A stretch of DNA of 64,000 nucleotides from Siphonodentalium dalli. Lineage: Eukaryota > Mollusca > Scaphopoda > Gadilida > Siphonodentaliidae. Every line of letters begins with the position of its first letter. Positions within the stretch are counted from its first letter, which is position 1. The stretch is taken from NCBI GenBank assembly GCA_032622095.1, contig CP136065.1, positions 109,471,195-109,535,194 on the forward strand. Reading direction: 5' to 3'. The notes under the pieces are model-generated. The model did no database searches and had not been told where the DNA came from. It was given only the letters and a program-made list of their open reading frames with translations. The position numbers and the translations under genes were made by a program. Below, piece by piece: positions 55,740 through 64,000 of this stretch.

Positions 55740-56045
55740 TCATGTATAAATGATCTTTATTATGATCATGAGGCAGCATCAAGGGAACAACATCCACATA
55801 TAACAGGTTCTGTTAGTCCATTTCTTCTGAAGTTTTGGCCCTTAGAGTCTAAAAATACGTCCGTCCCTCTATAGCCATCATCTTAGATCGGATGTGTCAG
55901 AATTATATTTGGTGTATATATACTAATACATGTATATAGTCAATATTAATCATGATTTGCAATGGGATGATTGTTATCCATATGCAACAGGTCTTGGCCA
56001 TTCATTACAAGCTGAATTAAGATATCTTGAGAATTATGCCACTGC
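55740..56045 (+). repeat. Dispersed repeat, homologue of 1-215 (inverted)
   Basis: ATCATGAGGCAGCATCAAGG, CCATTTCTTCTGAAG, AAAATACGTCCGTCCC, CAATGGGATGATTGTTATCC, ATATGCAACAGGTCTTGGCC and GAATTATGCCACTGCA match the reverse complement of the start of the window. Confidence 0.6.
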
Positions 56046-56108
56046 AGAAAATTAATAAACTTCAGCAAAAAGCCACCTTTACTCTGTGCGGTTCACTTTT
56101 CACATTGG

Positions 56109-56241
56109 CACATGTTTGGGGCGATTAACCGATTATCGCACTCTAGCGTTGGCGGAAGGATACCCAGAGAGCCGAAGTCTCATGTGGTATCCTTCCACTA
56201 AATGCTAGAGTCCGATAACAGCTAATAATCCCAAACATGTG
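56109..56241. mobile_element. Short palindromic MITE / hairpin, 133 bp
   Basis: CACATGTTTGGGGCGATTAA ... GTTGGCGGAAGGATAC folds against GTATCCTTCCACTAAATGC ... AATCCCAAACATGTG. Arms about 55 bp, central loop about 22 bp. No coding. Confidence 0.8.
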
Positions 56242-56257
56242 CGCTTCTATATTTATT

Positions 56258-57070
56258 AGCTCACCTGAGACGAAGTCTCCGGTGGAGCTATAGTCATCAC
56301 TCCTCGTCCGTCGTCCGTCCGTCTGTCTGTCCGTCCGTCAACTTTTTTAAAAACATCTTCTCCTCTGAAACCATCATACCGAATTGGTTCATATTTGGTG
56401 TGGATGTTCCCTAGGTGACTCTCATTCAGATTTGTTCAAATGAGGTCACTGGGTCAAATAGTTGTGAAACCAGGGCCATAACTCTATTCCTCCACAGTAA
56501 TTCTTACAACAACTTCTTGTCCATAACCATTGTGCCGATTTAGCTAATATTTGGTATGGAGGGTCCTTGGGTGACTGGTGTTCAGATTTGTTCAAATGAG
56601 GTCACCCGGTCAATTAGTTGAGAAACCAGGGCCATAACTCATAGTAATTCTTACAATGACTTCTTCTACAAAAATATTGGGCCGATTTAGCTTATATTTG
56701 GTACTGAGGGACCTTGGGTGACTGGGAATCAGATTTGTTCAAATTAGGTCACTGGGTCAATTAGGGGCAGAGCCAGGGACATAACTCTAAAAACAAAAAA
56801 AATACATTTTTGCATTTTGATCATATTTGGTGTGGATGTTCCCTAGGTGACTGTCATTCAGATTTGTTCAAATGAGGTCACTGTCAAACAGTTGTGAAAC
56901 CAGGGCCATAACTATATTCCTCGTTGGTAATTCTTATAACGAATTCTTGTCAAGAACCATTATGCCGATTTAGTTTATATTTGGTATGTGGGGTCATTGA
57001 ATGACTGGGGTTCAGATTTGTTCAAATGGGGTCACTGGGTCAAATAGGGGTGGAGCCAGGGCCATAATTC
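56258..57070 (+). repeat. Large dispersed repeat, left part with about 165-bp tandem units
   Basis: Starts AGCTCACCTGAGACGAAGTC, then TCGTCCGTCGTCCGTCCGTC. Four to five units share GATTTAGCT-ATATTTGGTA, CAGATTTGTTCAAATGAGGT and AACCAGGGCCATAACTC. Inverse copy at 12245-15085. The start resembles a repeat end common in bivalve DNA (from memory, not searched). Confidence 0.8.
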
Positions 57071-57635
57071 CCCAAAAAATAATAAAAAATTCAGAAACTC
57101 CTTGATCAATATAACATACAAAAACCCAGAACCCCACCCTGCCCCCAACCAACAGCATTCCACCTATCTCATCTCCTAACTCACAGGTAAATAAAGTATT
57201 TTTTATTTAAATAAATTAAAAAACATTTAATTAAAATTTTGAAGAACTTGTGACATTACATCTTCGGGGGGGGGGGGGGGGGGGGGGGGGGGGTGGGGGG
57301 TGGGGGTTAGAGTAGGTACCTCTGAAATCAGGGGTTTGGGAGAAAAGATGAACAGACAGATGTACAGAAATGTTCAGTAAATTTCTTTTAATACTAGTAT
57401 CTGTGCATTCCCATTACAAGGCAACTCTTCTGTAGCTATAGGCAGAGTCCCCAGGGAGTGTATTCATGTCATTCATAAATTAAATGAGATTAATGGTGTT
57501 ATCAATGAAGCACCCTTGTTGTTTACATATGCCAACACAATCATGTCGATCTTGATATGTTTATAAACATTCCTGCAGATCTGCTAGAAGAATATTAATT
57601 CCCAATCTCTCATGTATTGTTCATATCAGGACTAA
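57071..57635. other. Spacer with poly-G run
   Basis: 57266-57293 is 28 consecutive G, followed by T and more G. The rest (57360-57635) shows nothing recognisable. Confidence 0.5.
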
Positions 57636-57937
57636 TGTCATTTGCAGAATGAGGTCCCCAGAGGGTGAATTTAGTGATGGTATCCCACACAGCGGCCTAG
57701 CATCACCAAATTCAACCTCTGGAGACCTCATTCTGCTTAGGCCTCATCTTCTGGGAAGTATCTATAGTATCAAATTAACATTGTTGTTAGTTACATTTCC
57801 CTTCTAGGAAGTTTCTATATGCCCTAATTTGCAGAAGATAAATTCATAATTCAGGTGCCCAATGGGTGAACATCACCAACTTCAACTGGGGAACTTCAAT
57901 CTTATCCTAGGGCTGCCATAGCAGTTGGGGGCCCTAG
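57636..57937. mobile_element. MITE family 3 copy
   Basis: TGCAGAATGAGGTCCCCAGA and AATTTAGTGATGGTATCC return as TAGCATCACCAAATTCAACC and AGACCTCATTCTGC, then a tail (GAAGATAAATTCATAATTCA, CAACTTCAACTGGGGAAC) shared with the 495-bp duplicates that follow. Confidence 0.65.
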
Positions 57938-58288
57938 CAGAATGAGGTCCCCAGATGGTGAATTTGGTGATGCTAGCCCGCTGTGCAGGATAGCATCACT
58001 AAATTCACCCTCTGGGGACCTCAGTCTGCAAATGACAGACACACTTTCACGCTATTTCAAGGCTTGATTGTATAATACATTGTGTTGCTTGAGGCCAGGC
58101 ATGCACAATGTAGGAAACAGACACTGTTTTTGTGATGCTATCCCGCACATTGGGCTAGCATCACCAAATTCACCCTCTGGAGACCTCATTCTGCTTAGGC
58201 CTCATCTTCCGGGAAGTATCTATAGTATCAAATTTACATTGTTGTTAGTTAAATTTCCTTTCTAGGAAGTTTCTATATCCCCTAATTT
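57938..58288 (+). repeat. 495-bp duplicate, first copy, left piece (split)
   Basis: 351 bp, nearly identical to 61647-61997. It contains a family 3 hairpin (CAGAATGAGGTCCCCAGATG returning as CTCTGGGGACCTCAGTCTGC) and TCATCTTCCGGGAAGTATCT. The remaining 144 bp of the copy lie at 60685-60828, after the 2394-bp insertion. A 65-codon frame present in both copies is a by-product of the duplication. Confidence 0.9.
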
Positions 58289-60682
58289 CATGTCGAGTTA
58301 ACTGTGACTAAATCCAGAGCGATCTCAACCGCACTGGGTTATTGCATACCGCCGGCCGCTAGCGTTAAGTTAATTAGACAGCGCCGGTGCCGGTAATCAT
58401 AGTGACAACACAGCTCGTATGTTAACCCTTTAAGGCTTGTTATACTAATTAATTTGTAGTCAGCTGCTTAGATATGTCTTCATAAGCAATGTATATCACG
58501 TTTCAAATTTCATTTTTTTAATTTTAAAATTTAATTAATATTTTTTTACATTTTTAGATCCTCAGTCCAGCCTAATATACACCATAAAACTGTCTTTTTC
58601 ATTGCAAGTTTATAATTTTAAATTTTAAATTAAAAGTTTAACTTTAAAAAAAAATTAATTTAATTTTTATGATTTTTTTTAAAACCTGAATCTGAAATAA
58701 TTAATAAACGAAATTAAAAGTTTTAAAACCTAACTTACATTTAAAAAGGAAGACAGGTAGCAAGACACTCTTTTTAGGTATGGTAACTGGTAGCAAACTA
58801 ATCTTCCGAAAATTTTCTGAGTTTTCTCCGCCTAAACTCAGCTATAATATTTTGGTCGGCATCTATGAACCGACAAAATAGGAACCAAACAAATATACCG
58901 TGCCAGTATAAGAAGTATTAAATAGTTTGCCGATGACTGTGAATATCCGAACCGCACCCACACCCAGGTCTGGTAAATTGATAATAAATCAAAGTTCCCG
59001 TGGATATATTTTCGATTGGAAAATGGCTATATGTCGGGAGAATATAGCTCTATAATATCCAATAAATAGAATCATATGCTGTGACTTAATATTTCAAGAT
59101 ATAACGGTTTCAAAGTGAAACGTTCTGACAGCCACGCGAGCCTTGTGTATAAGAAGTATTAAATAGTTTGCCGATGACTGTGAATATCGAACCGCACCCA
59201 CACCCAGGTCTGGTAAATTGAAAATAAATCAAAGTTCCCGTGCATATATTTTCGATTGGAAAACGGCTATATGTCGGGAGAATATAGCTCTATAATATCC
59301 AATAAATAGAATCATATGCTGTGACTTAATATTTCAAGATATAACGGTTTAAAAGTGAAGCGTTCTGACAGCCACGCGAGCCTTGTGTATAAGTATTAAA
59401 TAGTTTGCCGATGACTGAATATCCGAACCGCACCCACACCCAGGTCTGGTAAATTGAAAATAAATCAAAGTTCCCGTGCATATATTTTCGATTGGAAAAC
59501 GGCTATATGTCGGGAGAATATAGCTCTATAATATCCAATAAATAGAATCATATGCTGTGACTTAATATTTCAAGATATAACGGTTTCAAAGTGAAACGTT
59601 CTGACAGCCACGCGAGCCTTGTGTATAAGTATTAAATAGTTTGCCGATGACTGAATATCCGAACCGCACCCACACCCAGGTCTGGTAAATTGATAATAAA
59701 TCAAAGTTCCCGTAGATATATTTTCGATTCGAAAACGGCTATATGTCGGGAAAATATAGCTCCATAATATCCAATAAAGATATTCATATAGGTTGACTAA
59801 ATATTTCACGATATAACGGTTTCGGAGTGAAGCATTCTGGGCAGCCGCGCGAGCCTTTGGTATAATAAGTCTGTCCGCACCCACACCCAGCATTTCGTTG
59901 TTCTCGCTCCATTAAAAAAGAAGTCCGTGTGACAGGCTAATTACCTTACGCCATGTTAAAAATAGCTTTACCAGGCCCAGTCCGTCGGCGGTAGATCAAA
60001 GGTTATGTCGCCGCAGTCTGCTGTCTGGCATGTGGGTAAGTGACGTAATCATGTGACACATTGAAAAATAAGCTGATACTATATATCGCATTTTTTTTAT
60101 TTCATTAAACTTCAGCTTTTGACAAAAACGAAATGTACCAAGTGTATAATTGGAATCCGCGGTTGTGGTTTGAGACTTCATTGGCTCGAATCCGTTGATA
60201 AATACGGAAATTACCCATGTGCATGTATAAATAAAAATATAATCTACACCCGAAATTAGAAAGAACTGAATTAATACAATTAGCGATAAAAACATGTTCA
60301 TGCACGATCGTTTTCGCATTGTTTATAGGAAATACATGGTTTTGGGTTCCGTTTTTCCGTTAAAAAATATAATTCGTTTGATAACTTTGTTTTGCTGCGT
60401 CATAATTGTTTTTATCGTTTTATTGGCTAATTGCAATTCTGTTTTTCCTTTAAAAATAACAATACAATTTAACATTTTATACATCAAATAATAAACGGTG
60501 ATTAATTTGCCAGGGTTCCCTGCCCATGCTCCCACAGGCTGAGATATGAAAGGAATATGGAGAGCTAATTAATTGCTGGTTGTATGCTGGAGTCACCGTA
60601 TGGTATAAAGCCAGTGCGGTTCACACCCAGGTGCCCTGCATTAGTGCTGGGAGTATATTTTAGTCACAGATAACTCGACATG
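58289..60682. mobile_element. 2394-bp TIR element with known empty site
   Basis: Ends CATGTCGAGTTAACTGTGAC and GTCACAGATAACTCGACATG: inverted repeats of 24 bp with one mismatch. Subterminal similarity continues (AACCGCACTGGGTTATTGCA at the left against AACCGCACTGGCTTTATACC read inward from the right). Comparison with the intact duplicate at 61990-62005 gives exact borders and a 2-bp duplication (TT). The interior has a four-copy tandem array and AT-rich flanks. No transposase frame, so it is non-autonomous and of unassigned superfamily. Confidence 0.88.
58911..59865 (+). repeat. Tandem array, about 240-bp unit, 4 copies
   Basis: AGTATTAAATAGTTTGCCGA recurs at about 58915, 59154, 59392 and 59630, with CCGCACCCACACCCAGGTCT and ATATGTCGGGAGAATATAGC following each time. 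The first three copies are almost identical and the fourth is diverged after about 120 bp. It lies inside the 2394-bp TIR element. Confidence 0.92.
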
Positions 60683-60684
60683 TT

Positions 60685-60828
60685 GCAGAAGATAAAATTC
60701 ATAAATGAGGTGCCCATTGGGTGAATATCACCAACTTCAACTGGGGAACTTAAATCTTATCCTTATCAGATTTGTGAAAATGGGATCACAAAGTCAAATA
60801 AGGGCAGAGTAATTCTTAAAATATGTTT
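60685..60828 (+). repeat. 495-bp duplicate, first copy, right piece
   Basis: GCAGAAGATAAAATTCATAA through AATTCTTAAAATATGTTT, matching 61998-62141. The join to the LINE fragment at 60829 is sharp. Confidence 0.9.
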
Positions 60829-61646
60829 TAGAAATGTGTCTTTTGAAGGGGGAGGTAGTACTGATAGACAGTGAATTAACATTGTAAGTGCAAGAGTCTT
60901 TATTACTGTTGTTTTTCCAGTAAGACTTAGTTGTCTGAAGGACCAGTCATTCAGTAGATTTTCTAGCTTTTTTATTTTTGTCTTGTAATTATTTTCAATG
61001 TAGTCGTCATTGAAGAGGTTGAATTCAATACCAAGTATAGTGACCGAATTTGAGTGATTCCATAGGATATTTTCTTCTGTTGGAATTTCTTCACCACAGC
61101 CCCGTTTCGATCCAATCCATAAGACTTGAGTTTTTTGGAAGTTTGCTTTTAGTCCTGTTATCTTTGCGAAATTTCGGACTGTATTAAGGGCTTCGTTTAA
61201 TGAGTGTGAGTCATTCCTGAGGAAGAGGTTCATGTCATCTGCATATTGTGAGACCATGTATTCAGTTTTGTTAATTTTTATCCCGTTTATATCTAAATAA
61301 TTTTTTAAAGATGCGCTAAGAGTTTCTACCGCTAAAATAAACAGGTAAGGAGAAAGTGGGTCACCTTGTCTTACCCCTCTATGTATATCTATCTTGTTAG
61401 ATAGGTTTCCGTTATTGACAATATAGCTGAAAATATCTGTATAAAAGGTTTTTACCCAACCGATGATATCTGGTCCAAATTTGTAAAATTTTAAACAATT
61501 TTCTAAATAACCCCATTCTAAGGAGTTAAAAGCTTTTTCAAAATCAAGTAGTACTAGTAATCCAGGTATATCTCTTTGCTCGCATTTTTCTAATAAATCA
61601 AATGTAAGCCTTGTTGATTCCCCAATGTAACGCCCTGCTAGAAATC
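60829..61646 (-). pseudogene. LINE reverse-transcriptase fragment, internal piece
   Basis: The minus strand is open across the whole 818 bp: GRYIGESTRLTFDLLEKC, LLVLLDFEKAFNSLEW (RT motif with the first catalytic Asp), RGVRQGDPLSPYLFILAVE, then SQYADDMNLFL (YADD catalytic box) and TQVLWIGSKRGC. These are central RT motifs in the correct order and resemble L1/Tx1-type LINEs. Endonuclease, RT N-terminus and the C-terminal region are absent, so the piece is cut at both ends. It is flanked on both sides by the same 495-bp sequence in direct orientation. No internal stop, so insertion is fairly recent. Confidence 0.9.
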
Positions 61647-62141
61647 CAGAATGAGGTCCCCAGATGGTGAATTTGGTGATGCTAGCCCGCTGTGCAGGAT
61701 AGCATCACTAAATTCACCCTCTGGGGACCTCAGTCTGCAAATGACAGACACACTTTCACACTATTTCAAGGCTTGATTGTATAATACATTGTGTTGCTTG
61801 AGGCCAGGCATGCACAATGTAGGAAACAGACACTGTTTTTGTGATGCTATCCCGCACATTGGGCTAGCATCACCAAATTCACCCTCTGGAGACATCATTC
61901 TGCTTAGGCCTCATCTTCCGGGAAGTATCTATAGTATCAAATTTACATTGTTGTTAGTTAAATTTCCCTTCTAGGAAGTTTCTATATCCCCTAATTTGCA
62001 GAAGATAAAATTCATAAATGAGGTGCCCAATGGGTGAATATCACCAACTTCAACTGGGGAACTTAAATCTTATCCTTATCAGATTTGTGAAAATGGGATC
62101 ACAAAGTCAAATAAGGGCAGAGTAATTCTTAAAATATGTTT
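61647..62141 (+). repeat. 495-bp duplicate, second copy (intact)
   Basis: Same sequence as 57938-58288 plus 60685-60828 (351 + 144 = 495 bp) with only a few differences. Uninterrupted at CCCCTAATTTGCAGAAG, which is the empty target site for the 2394-bp element. Confidence 0.92.
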
Positions 62142-62830
62142 GCAAGACCTATTTGGCTTATATAGAATGGAATGTTCTTCCTTGACTGCAATTCAGATTT
62201 TTTTAAATGGGGTCACCTGATCAAATAGGGACCAAGCGTATGACAGTTTCCCTCTTAATATGCTTCCTTCACAAGGACTATCAGGTCTATTTTACTGATA
62301 TTTATGATATGTATGAAGGGTTCTTTGGTGTCTGGGATTCTAATTTATTCAGATGGGGTCACCAGGTTAAATATGGTGGGACCAGGAACATAACTATATG
62401 TCTCTATAGTAATTCTTAAAATGTCTTCTCAAGAGAGTTTGGACTATTTAGTTTACATATAGTATGGAGGAATCAGGAGGATCCTTTAGTGACTGAGATT
62501 CAGATTTGTTACAATGAGGTCAACCTGTCAAGAAATGGCAGGCTATGGGGAGTTAACCCTTTTGTGTCTAATAAAATCATTGAAATACCAAATTTATAAA
62601 ACATCTACCTTGGAACCAAGGGGGGTGATCAGTAGTGTACAGTTGGCTATTTCAAGGTTGATTTTCACCAATCTACATACTTACAGTCTCTCTAGCCACA
62701 TATCCTGTTTAAATCTACTTCTTTTAAAGTGATTATAAAAAGTGCAGACTGTTTTGGTCTCCAGAGTCCCAGTATTATCAGTCTTTGCAGTCTGGTGAGC
62801 GACCCCACAGTCATTGACTGTCTTGTTACA
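62142..62830 (+). repeat. Large dispersed repeat, right part
   Basis: Continues the family of 56258-57070: TCAGATTTTTTTAAATGGGG, GGACTATCAGGTCTATTTTA, CCAGGAACATAACTATATGT, then GGGGTGATCAGTAGTGTACA and CAGTCTGGTGAGCGACCCCA. Collinear with the reverse complement of 12270-13050. Confidence 0.75.
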
Positions 62831-63139
62831 TACCCCTATCACAAAAAAAATTGTTAATTATGAGAATTTTTTTTCGATGGAAATTCATTGTTTTGCAATA
62901 AATTTGGCATCATAAAAATAAAATAAAAGGCCGTCCGGCCACAGTGTCCCCCGAAAAAGTGGCTTCATTGGGGGCATCAGCTTTTCTGAAAAAAATAACA
63001 AGGACCCTAAATCCGATACTAAATTTCAGAACAATCCAACCAGTGTCCATTGAAATGGTACACATTAGTCCAAAAAATATTTTGAGTCAAAAGAAATCAT
63101 CGGAAACAAGTTGAACTTGTTCTATATAAGAAATCATCG
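62831..63139. other. Lead-in to terminal tandem array
   Basis: A-rich, with AAAGGCCGTCCGGCCACAGT and GTCCCCCGAAAAAGTGGC near 62930. Probably the unique end of the element that carries the following array. No gene. Confidence 0.45.
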
Positions 63140-64000
63140 GAAAAAGTTCATATTATATTTTCATATAAGAAATCAATATTCCATATTTGAGAGCAACCAG
63201 ACAAAAATGGGTGGATCGTACCCATATTCGAACTTGATCTGTATTTCGAGCTGATAAACTCATATACCAAATTTGATTCAGATATGATCACACAACTAAA
63301 GTTATCATCCGGAAACCAGAAATTGACAGGATTCCAAGTCGTAAAAGGGCCATAACTCTCACAAAAATGGGCAGAGCAAACCCATATTCGAACTTGACCT
63401 GTATTTCGAGCTGATAAACGCACATTCCAAATTTGGTTCAGATATGATCACACAAACGGAAGTTATCATCCGGAAACCAGAAATTGACAGGATTCCACGT
63501 CGTAAAAGGGCCACAACTCTCGCAAAAATGGGCGGAGCAAACCCATATTCGAACTTGACCTGTATATAGGGCTGATAAACTCACATACAATTTGGTTCAG
63601 ATATGATCAAACAAACTGAAGTTATTATCCGGAAACCAGAAAGATTCTAAGTAAAATAAAAGGTCGATAGACCTCATGTCCGCCTCTAAGTGTCGGCTTG
63701 ATACGACCGTTGTTTGCGCATAAAAACCTGTCTCTAGTGCTAGTAAACGTACATACCAAATTTAATCTCATTCAGTACACATTTACTAAAGTTATCATCC
63801 GGAAACCTCAAATTGGCAAAAATTCTAAGTAAAAAAGGGACATAACTCTGGTGAAAATTGGCGGGCGGAACCCGAATTCGAACTTGACAGGTCTGTGTTT
63901 TGCTGGGAGAAAGAGACATACCAACTTTGGTTCAGATCAAATAATCCAAACTGGAGTTATCGGTCGGAAACCAAAAATGTTAACAGACGGTGAAATTCTA
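63140..64000 (+). repeat. Tandem array, about 162-bp unit, runs off window
   Basis: Units share AAGTTATCATCCGGAAACCA, GGGCCATAACTCTCACAAAA, ATTCGAACTTGACCTGTAT and TTTGGTTCAGATATGATCA, with starts near 63300, 63461, 63621, 63790 and 63955. Similar in architecture, but not in sequence, to the array at 34577-35929. Confidence 0.88.

Noticed and set aside
59570-59893. 107-codon minus-strand frame in the 2394-bp element as a transposase
   Set aside because: It is the readthrough of the last copy of the 240-bp tandem array; no catalytic motif.

Overview
The window is nuclear DNA of a eukaryote, most likely a bivalve mollusc. It holds one recognisable animal gene, a mitochondrial coenzyme Q biosynthesis gene (coq4), split by very large introns. 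Everything else is low-gene-density sequence packed with transposon families: palindromic MITEs, hAT-type and other terminal-inverted-repeat elements, Helitron-like units, LINE scraps and tandem satellites built on a repeated 'GGGCCATAACTCT' core. The bivalve assignment is inference from the style of these repeats plus the animal-like COQ4 protein; no rRNA, tRNA or mitochondrial marker is present to confirm it. There are no operons, CRISPR arrays or prokaryotic genes.

Layout. 1-1.1 kb: repeat and 3' flank of coq4. 1.1-25.5 kb: coq4 on the minus strand. Five coding exons can be placed with correct splice sites and phases (25473-25321, 18889-18793, 16159-16057, 11784-11561, 1323-1146). They give about 251 residues, including the HDxxH(x11)E metal-binding motif. 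The first exon (start codon and mitochondrial presequence) was not found. The introns hold a hAT derivative that still encodes part of a BED finger (4447-5511), a 2.3-kb palindrome (8.7-11.0 kb), many MITEs, and a head-to-tail array of Helitron-like units (about 19.4-24.9 kb).

25.5-36.1 kb: unrecognised sequence, a GTCGG-rich repeat, then a roughly 7.4-kb composite with long inverted arms that carries a higher-order minisatellite, a 965-bp hAT element with an exact 8-bp target duplication, and a tandem-core element. 36.1-47.7 kb: arrays of palindromic minisatellites, a possible short first exon with CRE/E-box-like sequence upstream (37.5 kb), two inverted copies of one transposon family, and a MITE with a 9-bp target duplication. 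47.7-48.9 kb: a 1.1-kb GGAT-rich microsatellite. 49-54.3 kb: paired 124-bp MITEs, a 1761-bp element with 9-bp target duplications that contains the C-terminal end of a LINE, and a further TIR element. 55.5-64 kb: a full-length MITE and a large dispersed repeat. That repeat contains a 495-bp direct duplication around a LINE reverse-transcriptase fragment. One of the duplicated copies is split by a 2394-bp TIR element, so the other copy serves as its empty site. A 160-bp tandem array runs off the right edge.

Apart from coq4 there is no functional set of genes working together. The main biological content is layered transposon history: nested insertions with exact target duplications, empty sites, and satellite amplification inside non-autonomous elements. 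I found no convincing new enzymatic or defence system.
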